This document shows positions 25,225 through 34,083 of a stretch of 64,000 nt of DNA, piece after piece. The DNA is taken from NCBI RefSeq assembly GCF_014874095.1, contig NZ_JADBEB010000001.1, positions 682,001 through 746,000 of the forward strand. Reading direction: 5' to 3'. The position numbers were made by a program, and so were the translations under genes. Origin of the DNA: Plantactinospora soyae. GTDB lineage: Bacteria; Actinomycetota; Actinomycetes; Mycobacteriales; Micromonosporaceae. Numbering within the stretch: the stretch's first letter is position 1; every line of letters begins with the position of its first letter. The notes under the pieces are model-generated. The model made no database searches and was not told where the DNA came from. It was given only the letters and a program-made list of their open reading frames with translations.

Positions 25225-27852
25225 TTAGCCGTCGTCGGTCATCGGCGGCAGTTCAGCCAACAACCGACAGATGGAACTCACGCTCGCAACGTCACCGGAA
25301 TCCGCAAACGCCCTGGCAGCTCTGCCCCAATGATCACGGGCCTCCTCGTACCGACGCACCTCAACTAGGGCTAGGCCGAGATTGCCCAGCGCTTGGCCTT
25401 CGCCGTGCCGGTCACTGAGATGGTGAAAGATGTCGGCAGCTTGAATATGGGCGATAATTGCTTTCTCAGACTGGCTTGCGTCGGCTAAGGTAGCGCCGAG
25501 GTTGTTGAGGGCACGGCCTTCGCCGTGGTGGTCACCGAGCTGGCGGTAGACGGCGACAGCCTGGGTATGCGTGGTCAATGCCTTGTCGAACTGGCGCACC
25601 TGCCGCAGTGCGTTGCCAAGATTGATTAGTGCCGTGCCTTCGCTGTGCCGGTCGCCGAGCTGACGGTAGATCGCGAGAGCCCGGCTGTGGGCGGAGATCG
25701 CTTCTTGGAACTGGCGCGCCTCGTCCAGGGTCGCCCCGGAGTTGGTCAGTGCATGGCTTTCGTAGTGCCGGTCACCGAGTTGCTGGAAGATGTCGACGGC
25801 CTCTGTATGGGCCGTAAGCGCTTTCTTGAACTGGCCTGCCCCTGCGAGTGCGGAGCCGAGGTGGTCTAGGGCCCGACCCTCGCCATGGCGGTCACCGAGC
25901 TGACGGTAGATGTCAACGGCCTGCGTATGGGCGGCGACTGCCTTGTCAAACTGGCGCACCTCCCGCAGTGCGAGGCCGAGGTTGTTCAGCGCCCGGCTTT
26001 CGCCGTGCGGGTGACCCAGCTGACGGCAGATGGCGACGGCCTGCGTATGGGCGGTGACTGCCTTGTCAAACTGGCGCCCCTGCTGCAGCGCGGAGCCGAG
26101 GTTGTTCAGCGCCCGACTTTCGCCATATCGGTCACCGAGCTGACGGTAGATCGCGACAGCCTTAGTGTGGGCGGGAATCGCTCTTTGGAACTGGCGCGCT
26201 ACGGTTAGGGTCGCGCCGAGGCTATTTAGGGCATCGCCTTCGTAGTGCCGGTTACCGAGCTGCTGGAAGATGTCGACGGCCTCCGTGTGGGCCGCAATAG
26301 CCTTCTCTAGCTGGTGGACCCCTCGTAGGGCGTTGCCAAGATTGATCAGAGCCGTGCCTTTCGCGCTTTCCATGCCGATCTGTTGGTAGATTTCAATGGC
26401 AATATTGGAAATGGTGATCCAGTCGCCGAAGTAGCGGCGGAGTTCCAGGAACCTGCCGAGGGTGAGTGCGAGGTCGATGCTGGACTCTGGCAGACGGTGC
26501 TGGGGGGCGGTGGTGCAGACGGCGATCAGGTTAGTGTGCTCGCTGTCCAGCCAGGCCAGGGCGTGGTCGCGCGTGGCGAAATTGGCAATGTCAGTAGTGG
26601 TGATCGGGTTCAGGTGGGTGTTAGCGGCAGCAGCAGTGTCCTGGTAGTAGGTGAACAGCCGCCGCCGGCCAATGTCGGCCTCGTCTCGGGCCTTGGGTGG
26701 TTGGCTGTTGGCGTACAGGAGGATGAGGTCATGCATGCGCCACCGGTCGGTGGCGGGTTCCTCGATGAGGTGGGCCCGGTGCAAATCCTGCAGAAGAACG
26801 ATGGCCTCGCCGGATGGTAGATCGGCCAGTCGGGCGGCGGCGGTCGTGCTGATGTCGGGGCCGGGGTTGACCGGCAGGAGCCGGAATAACCGGGCCTGCC
26901 CCCGGGTCAGGTGACGGTAAGACAGGTCGAACGCGGCGCGTACGGCGATCTCGCCGCTGGTCTCCCGCCGAGCGAGCCGGCCCAGGCGGTGGCGGGCGTC
27001 CCGCAGCAACGCGGCCAGCGAGGCTGGTTGCGGGCGGTCGGCCAGTAGCGCGGCGACGATCCGCAACGCCAACGGCAGTCCGGCACAAAGACCGCCGAGT
27101 TCGGTCATCGCCTGCTGCTGGTCAGGCTCGCGCAGCCGGGAGGCGTCGCCGCGACGGAGCGCGACCACTTCGGTGATCAGACGGATGGCTGCCCCCGTGC
27201 CGAGAACGCCGAGGTTGTGCTGGCGGGCGTCGATGTCCAGGGTGTGCCGGGACGTGACCAGCACCGGGATGCTGGGATCGGCGGGCAGTAGCGGGGCGAC
27301 CTGGGCGGTGTCGGCGGCGTTGTCGATGACCAGCAGCAGCCGGCGGCCCTGCTGCACGTACGCGGTCAGGACGCTACGCCACAGCCGCGAACGGTCTTGC
27401 TCAGCAGTGGGAATTTGCTCACCGGGAATACCGATGGCCTGCAACCAGCCCAGTAGGGCGTCGGCGGCGGTCAGCCGCCGGTCGGGGTCGTAGCCGAACA
27501 GGTCGACGAACAGCACCCCACCGGGAAGCCAGATCGTAGCCCGCAGGGCACGGTAAGCCGTCTGCAGCACCAGTTCGGTCTTGCCGATCCCGGCCATGCC
27601 GGCCACCGCCGACACCAGCACCGCTCCGCTCTCAGCGCCCGGGGCCAACGCTTTGAGGAGGGTCTCGACCTGGTCGTCGCGGCCGGTGAACACCGCCGCC
27701 GGAGCGGGCATCCCGGTCATGGCCGGGGTGACCTCGGCCGGCAGTATCACCTGCACATTCCGGCCCTGGATCACCGGACCGGTGAACACTCCGCCGGTGA
27801 TCCTGTTCGACACCGGTCCCGGCTCCGCCAGCTCAGTATCCTGGTCACTCAC
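25225..27852 (-). CDS. NLR-like STAND ATPase (RHIM-like motif - NB-ARC - nine TPRs)
   Basis: The 875-residue protein has a signal-transducing ATPase layout. Residues 16-33 (NRITGGVFTGPVIQGRNV) are a short RHIM/PP-like motif. The NB-ARC core of about 50-340 has P-loop GMAGIGKTE (85-93), Walker B LLLVIDNAA (172-180), TSRH sensor (200-203) and GLPL (258-261). A winged-helix linker follows, then nine 40-residue tetratricopeptide repeats from about 499 to 858. Family knowledge suggests that the TPRs sense a trigger, the ATPase oligomerises, and the N-terminal motif recruits an effector. The GTG start overlaps the stop of the upstream two-TM gene (GTGA), which carries two copies of the same motif. 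I infer an immunity or cell-death switch. Confidence 0.85.
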   Translation of the reverse strand: MSDQDTELAEPGPVSNRITGGVFTGPVIQGRNVQVILPAEVTPAMTGMPAPAAVFTGRDDQVETLLKALAPGAESGAVLVSAVAGMAGIGKTELVLQTAYRALRATIWLPGGVLFVDLFGYDPDRRLTAADALLGWLQAIGIPGEQIPTAEQDRSRLWRSVLTAYVQQGRRLLLVIDNAADTAQVAPLLPADPSIPVLVTSRHTLDIDARQHNLGVLGTGAAIRLITEVVALRRGDASRLREPDQQQAMTELGGLCAGLPLALRIVAALLADRPQPASLAALLRDARHRLGRLARRETSGEIAVRAAFDLSYRHLTRGQARLFRLLPVNPGPDISTTAAARLADLPSGEAIVLLQDLHRAHLIEEPATDRWRMHDLILLYANSQPPKARDEADIGRRRLFTYYQDTAAAANTHLNPITTTDIANFATRDHALAWLDSEHTNLIAVCTTAPQHRLPESSIDLALTLGRFLELRRYFGDWITISNIAIEIYQQIGMESAKGTALINLGNALRGVHQLEKAIAAHTEAVDIFQQLGNRHYEGDALNSLGATLTVARQFQRAIPAHTKAVAIYRQLGDRYGESRALNNLGSALQQGRQFDKAVTAHTQAVAICRQLGHPHGESRALNNLGLALREVRQFDKAVAAHTQAVDIYRQLGDRHGEGRALDHLGSALAGAGQFKKALTAHTEAVDIFQQLGDRHYESHALTNSGATLDEARQFQEAISAHSRALAIYRQLGDRHSEGTALINLGNALRQVRQFDKALTTHTQAVAVYRQLGDHHGEGRALNNLGATLADASQSEKAIIAHIQAADIFHHLSDRHGEGQALGNLGLALVEVRRYEEARDHWGRAARAFADSGDVASVSSICRLLAELPPMTDDG
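25279..26358 (-). repeat. Nine tandem 120-base coding repeats (TPR array)
   Basis: The TPR-coding part of the STAND gene consists of nine units of exactly 120 bases. They are similar at DNA level as well as protein level: phrases such as CTGCGTATGGGCGGCGACTG recur. This indicates recent duplication or homogenisation by recombination, so copy number may vary among strains. Confidence 0.85.
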
Positions 27853-28352
27853 CCCGCTGGATTCTCCTGTCCGGATTGCGTATCAGCGTGCCTAGACGCA
27901 GGCAAAAACGCTCCCCGCATATCGCGACCCTGGAGCACCGGGCCGTGGAACTGTCCATCCTCAATCAGGTTCGACACCGCCCCCGGCCTGGCCGGTCCTA
28001 CGGCCGGCGCCGCATCCGGCGCTGCGGCCAAGGCCTCTGACGGGCTGGCGCTCGCCCGTTCCACGTCGCGGGCCTGCACTACCGGGCCGGCGAACCGGCC
28101 GCCGCGGATTGTGTTATCCACCTGGCCGCCCGTCGCCGCTGGTGGAGCCGGTGCGGCGACCGCCCGGCGGGTCCACACCGCGCTGTAGACGGCCACCGAC
28201 AGACCCGCGATGTTCAGGAGCACCCCGAACACGCTGGCCCACCGGTCAGCGTCCTCCAACCCGGCACGGACAAGTAAGACGCCCAGGCCGACAAGGAGCA
28301 GGCCGAGACCGACACCGGCCACCCACCAGCCTTTCCAGCCACGCACAGTCAT
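27849..28352 (-). CDS. Two-TM membrane protein with two RHIM-like motifs (putative effector)
   Basis: The 167-residue protein has two hydrophobic segments, at about 9-29 and 40-59, joined by a short acidic loop, then a flexible Ala/Pro-rich C-terminal tail. The tail holds two motif copies: NTIRGGRFAGPVVQARDV (80-97) and NLIEDGQFHGPVLQGRDM (128-145). Both match the motif at the N-terminus of the downstream NLR-like protein, whose GTG start overlaps this stop codon. I infer a membrane-acting effector or anchor recruited by motif stacking. No known family was recognised. ATG 28352 was preferred because the 28 residues gained from an upstream ATG at 28436 do not look like protein. Confidence 0.7.
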   Translation of the reverse strand: MTVRGWKGWWVAGVGLGLLLVGLGVLLVRAGLEDADRWASVFGVLLNIAGLSVAVYSAVWTRRAVAAPAPPAATGGQVDNTIRGGRFAGPVVQARDVERASASPSEALAAAPDAAPAVGPARPGAVSNLIEDGQFHGPVLQGRDMRGAFLPASRHADTQSGQENPAG

Positions 28353-28593
28353 TGGGCCATTATCGGTCGTACCGCAAGTCACGCCATCGATCGCCCAAGT
28401 GAGCGTCGGATAGACGACTGAGCGGTGTTCGGGCATCGTCCGACCGCCGACACGGGTCGCCCGGCTACTTCAAATCTTGATCAGCAGATGATGGACGTTT
28501 ACCCACCGTCATTGGCTCAGGCCGGCGCGGGGGCTTTTGGCTGGTCTAGACGTTGAAGGGCGCAAAAGGCGTGGGCGGCGTCCACGAGATTGA

Positions 28594-28743
28594 TGTGGTG
28601 GTGCCAACGGCACCGCCATCGACCCCTTCGCCGGGTCGGACCCCACAGCCATCGCCGCAAACACGGCCGGGCGAGTGATCCTCGTCGAGGCCGACGAACA
28701 ACATTGCGAACACATCGCCCGCTGGCTTACCGGGCCGCGTTAG
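28594..28743 (+). pseudogene. C-terminal remnant of a DNA methyltransferase
   Basis: A 49-codon fragment ending at TAG 28741 contains AIDPFAGSDPTAIAAN and VILVEADEQHCEHIARWL. These are the SAM-binding DPFAGSGT motif (with GT changed to DP) and the C-terminal ERD..C-like end of N4/N6 DNA methyltransferases. A stop codon lies at 28591 and no catalytic N-P-P-Y motif is nearby, so this is a dead fragment. Confidence 0.6.
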
Positions 28744-28935
28744 CGCAGCCCAGAGCCGCGCTTTTTTGAGAGATCCGCGATGCGTTTACGGGAGCGTCGC
28801 CGGCCCTGGTCGACGGGACATCGCGACAGCGGCGGGCGCCGTACAGTCCGCCCCTTGCCCTGGGACCGGGCAAGGGGCGGTGGTGCTCAGCCGTTGGCCG
28901 GGAACAGCCACGGTGGATACAGCAGCCGGGCGACG

Positions 28936-29646
28936 CTAGATACCACTGTCCCAACACTCGTACGTCTGCGGTTGAGGGTTGGCGGCGGTTCCGGGAGTGT
29001 TGAGGTTGTGGTCGTTAATCCATCCGTGCGTGCCTCGGTTGCGGTCGTAGGCCATGTACCAGAGCGAGTTGTTGTACGGTCCGGCTGACGCTCCGAAGAA
29101 GTAGCAGTACAGCTCCATGGTGTCGCCCGTGAGGAATCCATGCCCGGCGGACCACATCTTGGCTGGGTGGTTACCGAAGAGCACGGTGCTGGGGGCGTTG
29201 ACGGCGGTATACACGGCGTTGTCCGGGTAGATGCGTCCTTCACCAGCAGGCATGCACGGCTCGGCTTGCGGTTGGGGGTTGGCGGCGGTGCCGGGGGTGT
29301 TCAGGTAGCGGTCGTTGACGAACCCGTAGCCGCCGTCGTCGCCGTTGTTGGCGTGGTACCAGAGGGGGTTGTTGTTGGGGCCCGCAGGTGCGCCCAGGAA
29401 GTAGCAGTAGAGCCAGAGGACGTCGCCGTTGCGGAAGGTGTCGGAGTCGGGGTAGTTCCAGTTCGGGTGCTTGCGGTAGTTAACCGGGTTGAGGGCGTTG
29501 ACCACACCGAAGTAGGCGCCCATGGCGGCGCTGTCGTGAGAGTCGCGGCCGGCGGCGGTGGCGGCGTAGGCCGGGGCCGGGAAACCCCCCACGAGTAGCG
29601 TACTGATCGTGATGGCCGCGAGAGCCGTCATCAGACGTCGATGCAT
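28936..29646 (-). CDS. Secreted protein of two tandem ~90-residue domains
   Basis: The 236-residue protein has a signal peptide (basic start MHRRL, hydrophobic core, cleavage after AYA-A near residue 29). The mature part is two related copies. Each has an NY-rich start, GD-x-x-x-LYCYF-x-GA-x-AGP, N-N-x-LWY, and ends in LNTPGTAANPQPQ followed by a Cys. The paired Cys (C-Y and final C) could form one disulfide per copy. I do not recognise the family; the pattern suggests small extracellular beta-rich (SH3-like) domains. It is monocistronic, inside the island. Confidence 0.7.
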   Translation of the reverse strand: MHRRLMTALAAITISTLLVGGFPAPAYAATAAGRDSHDSAAMGAYFGVVNALNPVNYRKHPNWNYPDSDTFRNGDVLWLYCYFLGAPAGPNNNPLWYHANNGDDGGYGFVNDRYLNTPGTAANPQPQAEPCMPAGEGRIYPDNAVYTAVNAPSTVLFGNHPAKMWSAGHGFLTGDTMELYCYFFGASAGPYNNSLWYMAYDRNRGTHGWINDHNLNTPGTAANPQPQTYECWDSGI

Positions 29647-29793
29647 CCCTGTCTCCTTCTGGATATGCCCCGATCTCGGGTCCCTTAATGATCGAGGTAT
29701 CTGGCTACGTGAAGCCTATTGATCGCTGCGACGACGACCTTCGACTGTCGCCGCTTGCTTTTCACCGGCAATGGAGCTTGCACTATTGACTTG

Positions 29794-31404
29794 ATGTTGC
29801 TATCTGGCGACACTGTGCTCGTGCTCCCCTCGACGCTCGCCTGCCGACGTGCCGGATGGGCCCTGCGCGCAAACAGATGCCTCGGCAGGGACCGAAAGTG
29901 GAAATCGGCGAGGCTATTCGCCAGTGCATTCCGGAATTCCGAGGACCCCTCGCTCGCACCATCCCAAATAACACGCTGGGAGAATGGGGAACGGCTTCCT
30001 AGTCGGATGGCGATCCGCAGGTACGAGCATGTGCTGGAGATCGCGCCACTGAGGCTTGGTGGCGCAATAGATGCGACACTTCGATTCGGAGCCGCCAAAA
30101 AAGCTCGGCCGCCGGGTGGCTACCGTCGCACCTCGACAGTCGCATCTGCGTCTCTACACGGGTTGCTCGGCCAGGTCGAGTCGAACGCTGGAATGGACGA
30201 TCCGGGATGGTACGCGCTGGCAACCGAGGTGGAGGCACGCCCCGAATTGGTGCTGCACCCTCCCAAAATATGGGAGGAGGCATCTCAGAACCTCCTTGGC
30301 GAGCTTGTCGCCGCGACAGACACTTCATGGCTCGCACGACAGGAAGCACTCAGCATCCTGCTTGAGCATCCCGACGCCCAGAGACACGCGGTCGACGCCT
30401 GTATACAAATGATCGAGGACGAGGCGAATCCTGCCGTCCTCGAAGCGTTCTCCCTGCTGGACGTCGTGGACGACCAGACTGCGAATCGATACGTACTCAG
30501 GCACCTTCAATCCCCGTCCAGTCCTCATGCCCTCATGGGCGCGCTGCTCGCCGGAACAAGCAAACTCAGGAAGGGCCACTTCGTCGGGCCCGACCTTCAG
30601 GCCCACCTACCGGCGGCGGCAGTCGACATCTTGCAGTTTGCCGAGACCAATCAGACCCTTCTTCCACTGACCCTCGACTTCTGCTCGACACTCATGCGAA
30701 AGCACCTGGCCGGGTCACCCGCCAACCAAAGATTTCTACACGTCCTTGGCGGCTACCGAGAGTCGAGCGAATGGCACCTTGCCATCCGACGCAACGGGCG
30801 GAAGTTGTGTTACCGCCTTGTGCGCGAGGTGCTTCGCACCCACAGCCTCTACCCGGACGAGACAGACAGCGTCCTGTTCGGGCTCGTGGAAGACATGCTT
30901 CTCAACGCAAATCCGGACGCTCAGCTCTATGCCTCGATGCTCGTGGCTGCCACGCCCTACCGAGATCCACTAGCATCGGCTCTGATCACAGAGATCAACG
31001 CCCGCCTCTTCGACCTCGACGAGTTGATTGTCGCCGCCAGCCTACGGGCTCTGACGATCTTCAAAGTCGCCGCACACCGGACGGTCCTCCTCCGGATACT
31101 TGCCGCACACAATGCGCCGGCGGGGCTGAGGCGGGCCGCTGCGGCAGCGGCACCGCACGGTGCCGGAGAGCTTCACGAGAATGACTGGCGGCGAATCATC
31201 GCGGTGCAACTCGACAGCTTCCGGGCGCTACCCAGCACGCTGAACGAGGACGTTCTTTTCTACGCCGTGTACGGACTGTTCACAGATGGGCATGTCGTTC
31301 TCGCACAGGAGATCTCCGAGGACGATCGCTTCCCGCGCCGCGTTCGCAACGCGGCACAATGGTGGCGGGGCTCTTCCTGGTGGCCGGCGGCCCCGCAGCA
31401 GTAG
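29794..31404 (+). CDS. Helix-turn-helix protein with HEAT-like helical repeats
   Basis: Residues of about 38-95 of this 536-residue protein resemble an XRE-type DNA-binding domain: SARLFASAFRNSED, then SQITRWENGERLPSRMAIRRYE in outline. The remainder, from about 130 to 530, is all-helical with repeated 30-40-residue units suggestive of HEAT or ARM repeats. The role is probably regulatory; no enzyme motif was seen. ATG 29794 was chosen over a TTG at 29719. Codon use has more A/T in third positions than the flanking chromosome, suggesting recent acquisition. Confidence 0.6.
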   Translation: MLLSGDTVLVLPSTLACRRAGWALRANRCLGRDRKWKSARLFASAFRNSEDPSLAPSQITRWENGERLPSRMAIRRYEHVLEIAPLRLGGAIDATLRFGAAKKARPPGGYRRTSTVASASLHGLLGQVESNAGMDDPGWYALATEVEARPELVLHPPKIWEEASQNLLGELVAATDTSWLARQEALSILLEHPDAQRHAVDACIQMIEDEANPAVLEAFSLLDVVDDQTANRYVLRHLQSPSSPHALMGALLAGTSKLRKGHFVGPDLQAHLPAAAVDILQFAETNQTLLPLTLDFCSTLMRKHLAGSPANQRFLHVLGGYRESSEWHLAIRRNGRKLCYRLVREVLRTHSLYPDETDSVLFGLVEDMLLNANPDAQLYASMLVAATPYRDPLASALITEINARLFDLDELIVAASLRALTIFKVAAHRTVLLRILAAHNAPAGLRRAAAAAAPHGAGELHENDWRRIIAVQLDSFRALPSTLNEDVLFYAVYGLFTDGHVVLAQEISEDDRFPRRVRNAAQWWRGSSWWPAAPQQ

Positions 31405-31720
31405 ATGCGGGGCTGTCTTTTGCGGATACGGTGCGGATCGGGCAGGGAAGCTACGGTTCAGCTGGCATGGGGTTTGCTGAGGTCGGACGGGGCTGACAGA
31501 CCGTCACCGGCCGTCACGGCGGCGCCGGTCGCGGACTGTGCAAGGGTCTACGTCTCGAGCGGAGCCGGGTCCGCTGCCTGCGAGCCACGGGCATCCGGAC
31601 TGGGTGGACCAGGCTGCACAAGCGCGGCTTGGTCGTCACCTTCGCAACTATCATCGGCGTCGTCGCTGCCGTGCTTGCCATGTCACCTGGATCGGCTGGA
31701 CACCCTAGTGGCGCTGACCG
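31405..31720. other. Gap between convergent genes
   Basis: This 316-base stretch has no recognised gene. One plus-strand frame near 31607-31750 would encode a hydrophobic stretch, LVVTFATIIGVVAAVLAM, but it has no ATG/GTG start with a ribosome binding site and overlaps the 3' end of the next gene, so it is more likely a remnant. Confidence 0.35.
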
Positions 31721-32605
31721 TCAGAGGATCCGCCATCGTTCGAGTTCTTGACCTTCGTGCCGGAGTCCGTTGATTCGCTGGTGGACTTCGGCGGCGGCTG
31801 GGGTGCCGGTTCGGGATTTGCGGGCGTTGGTGGCGATCATCTGAAGTTCGCGGAGTTGGCACAAGGGCTCGAAGCTCTGCCATCCGGTGGGGTCCCAGCC
31901 GTACGCGGTGATGAAGTCGGTGAAGGCGGTGGGGTTAGGGTGGGCAAATCGGCGGCAGTGGACAGCCACCGTGGCGATGTCCCATTCTCTCGGGCCGATG
32001 CCAGCTCCGTCCCAGTCGGCGAGCACGGGTGTCCCGTCGATGCGGCGTAGCGCGTTACGGATCTGGGGGTCGGACTGGATCAGACTCGCTCCTAGGGGAA
32101 ATGTCATATCCGTCCATGTGGCGGCAAGCGCTTCCAGCCGCCTGAGCATGAGGTCACGGTCGTCGTGGTTCAGGACCATGGACCGGGTGACGGAGTCGTG
32201 CACGCTCTGCACGGGCTGTAGCGTCGGCAAGCTCACGGGCGGGTCTGGCAGCGCGTGTAGCTGCCGAAGGAGTGCACCAAGCTCGGCGGTGGTGATTGGG
32301 TTGTCGTGGGCCGGATCTAGACGTTCCCAGACGGTGATCGCGTGGTTGCCGACCCGCAGCGGTTGGTGGAGGTGCGAACTGGGTCGCACGGTCGGGAAGC
32401 CTTGGTCAACCAGCCACCAGACGAGGTTCATGATCGGTCGCATGCGGTGGAAGTCGAACTCCGCTGGCGCGATCTTTATTACCACGTCGCCGACCGCGTA
32501 CACGGCGTTGGTGTGATGCCGCAGCAAGGTCGCGTCAGTCTCGGAGTAGCCGAGGCGCTGGCACACCTCGGCGAGCACGGGACGCGTTCGCGCCTCGACG
32601 AACAT
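31721..32605 (-). CDS. Aminoglycoside phosphotransferase-like kinase with altered catalytic loop
   Basis: The 294-residue protein has the APH/choline-kinase fold. It has a small N-lobe with a Lys in VVIKIAP, a hinge region WERLDP, and a catalytic loop LIQSDPQIRNALRR followed by LADWDGAGIGPREWD. The loop keeps the catalytic Asp and metal-binding Asn, but the usual His before it (H-G-D) is Gln (Q-S-D). Family members phosphorylate small molecules; the substrate is unknown. ATG 32605 has AGGAG upstream and lies 7 bases after the stop of the regulator gene, so the two form an operon. Confidence 0.7.
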   Translation of the reverse strand: MFVEARTRPVLAEVCQRLGYSETDATLLRHHTNAVYAVGDVVIKIAPAEFDFHRMRPIMNLVWWLVDQGFPTVRPSSHLHQPLRVGNHAITVWERLDPAHDNPITTAELGALLRQLHALPDPPVSLPTLQPVQSVHDSVTRSMVLNHDDRDLMLRRLEALAATWTDMTFPLGASLIQSDPQIRNALRRIDGTPVLADWDGAGIGPREWDIATVAVHCRRFAHPNPTAFTDFITAYGWDPTGWQSFEPLCQLRELQMIATNARKSRTGTPAAAEVHQRINGLRHEGQELERWRIL

Positions 32606-32612
32606 GCGGCTC

Positions 32613-33983
32613 CTACGGATCGAGCACGGCGGTTCCGCTTGCAAGCGTACGGGCTCGCTCCCGGCAGTCCTGCACGTAGTCCGTCAACGCGGCCACGGTC
32701 CCCCGGCGGTGCTTCTCTGGAACGGCCGACACGACATCACTGGCTCTGGTGAGGATGATCTCGGTACGTTGGGTCTCGGGAAGGTCTTCGATCGCCTCGT
32801 GAGCCGTCGCCGCCGCTTCCGCGATGCGATGGTCGTGAACGAGGCAGATTGATCGGTCGAGCGCGATGAGCGCGGGATCGATCGGCACCGAGGTGCTGGC
32901 AGCGTACAGCCCCAGAGCCTCATCCTGAGCCTGGTAGGCCCGCTTCGTGTCGCCCAGCCAGGTGTGCGCGCCGGACAGGTAGAGCAGCAGGCGCTTTGCC
33001 GGGAACCGAAACGCTGCGTCGCTGTCGTCGTCGCCGACTTGGTCGAAGATCCTGTGGGCATGGTCGATTGCTGCTCTGGCTTGATCAGTATCGTTCATCC
33101 GGGCTAGCGCGCGAGCCCGTCCCGCCGCCGAAAGAGCGGTCGAGGATGCTGGTGGCGCGGTTACTGCCAAGGCCTCGTCCGTCAGGGCGACTATTTGCCG
33201 GGGATTCCCAAAGTAGTAAGGCAACATGGCTGCTTGCGCGCGGACCAGGACCCGAAGTTGGGGCCGCGCGCTGTCATCTGCGGCGTGGAGAGCTGTGCGG
33301 TACCACAGCCGGGCCTCGCCTACGTCGCCGAGCCGCATCAGTGCGTCCGCACACATCGTGGCGAGCAGCGCCGCGATGCCGGACAGACGGGCCTGGATTG
33401 CTGCGGGTTGCCTACGTCGTGACAACACCTGCACCTCTGCGCACTCGGCGAGGAGTAGGGGCAGCATCATCTTCGGCGGGGCGGACGGGTAGGTCTCCAT
33501 GTAGTCGGTGGTAGCCCTCTCGATGAGTTCGAGTTGCCGTGGCGTCACACTCGATGACGCCAGCGCCTCATCCAGATCCGCGCGTAGCCGCGCTGCTGTG
33601 CCCTGGTCGCTCCCCATCCCGTCTCTCGCTATCACCAGGCTTGGCACCTCGCTTGGGCCTTGGCCGTCCGGCGGCGTCACCCCGTCTCGGTCCGAACCCT
33701 TGCTCTGGTCGTAGCTGAGACCCATGAATGAGCGAGGGATGCGTAGGCCGAGGGCTATTCGTTCGAGGACCTCGTAGGCCGTTACTTGCCTTGCACCCTT
33801 AGCGATCTCGGCGACACGGCTAGGGGTTACATCGACGAGCGCCGCGATGGCGCTGTACGACACGCCTCGGGCGTGGAGGAAACGAAAAATGCCGGTGATA
33901 TCGCGTCGGGCCAGGAACTCGTGAATGGGTTGCCCTTCCCAGCGCCCGGAGGCCCACCACGTTGGGTCGATCTTGGTTCTCAC
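32613..33983 (-). CDS. HTH regulator with TPR-like sensor domain
   Basis: The 456-residue protein has an N-terminal XRE-like helix-turn-helix (GVSYSAIAALVDVTPSRVAEIAKGARQV in part, then YEVLERIALGLRIPRSFMGL). A long helical region of TPR-like repeats from about 190 to 440 follows. The layout resembles actinomycete regulators that sense peptides or partner proteins. GTG 33983 was chosen because a full AGGAGGTG Shine-Dalgarno sequence precedes it; longer upstream starts give no family-like sequence. It is coupled to the phosphotransferase-like gene and divergent from the small genes that follow. Confidence 0.75.
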   Translation of the reverse strand: MRTKIDPTWWASGRWEGQPIHEFLARRDITGIFRFLHARGVSYSAIAALVDVTPSRVAEIAKGARQVTAYEVLERIALGLRIPRSFMGLSYDQSKGSDRDGVTPPDGQGPSEVPSLVIARDGMGSDQGTAARLRADLDEALASSSVTPRQLELIERATTDYMETYPSAPPKMMLPLLLAECAEVQVLSRRRQPAAIQARLSGIAALLATMCADALMRLGDVGEARLWYRTALHAADDSARPQLRVLVRAQAAMLPYYFGNPRQIVALTDEALAVTAPPASSTALSAAGRARALARMNDTDQARAAIDHAHRIFDQVGDDDSDAAFRFPAKRLLLYLSGAHTWLGDTKRAYQAQDEALGLYAASTSVPIDPALIALDRSICLVHDHRIAEAAATAHEAIEDLPETQRTEIILTRASDVVSAVPEKHRRGTVAALTDYVQDCRERARTLASGTAVLDP

Positions 33984-34083
33984 GGCGCACCTCCTGATGC
34001 CCAAGTAGCCAGCCCATCGCCCGCGACTCGAACGTAGGCGCAGCACGACCGCAAGTCGAGGGGACTGACGGGTGCCATACACG

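Noticed and set aside
25279-26358. Regular 120-base repeats as a CRISPR-like array
   Set aside because: The period is 120 bases, the repeats are coding, and they translate to TPR units inside one long gene. There are no cas genes.
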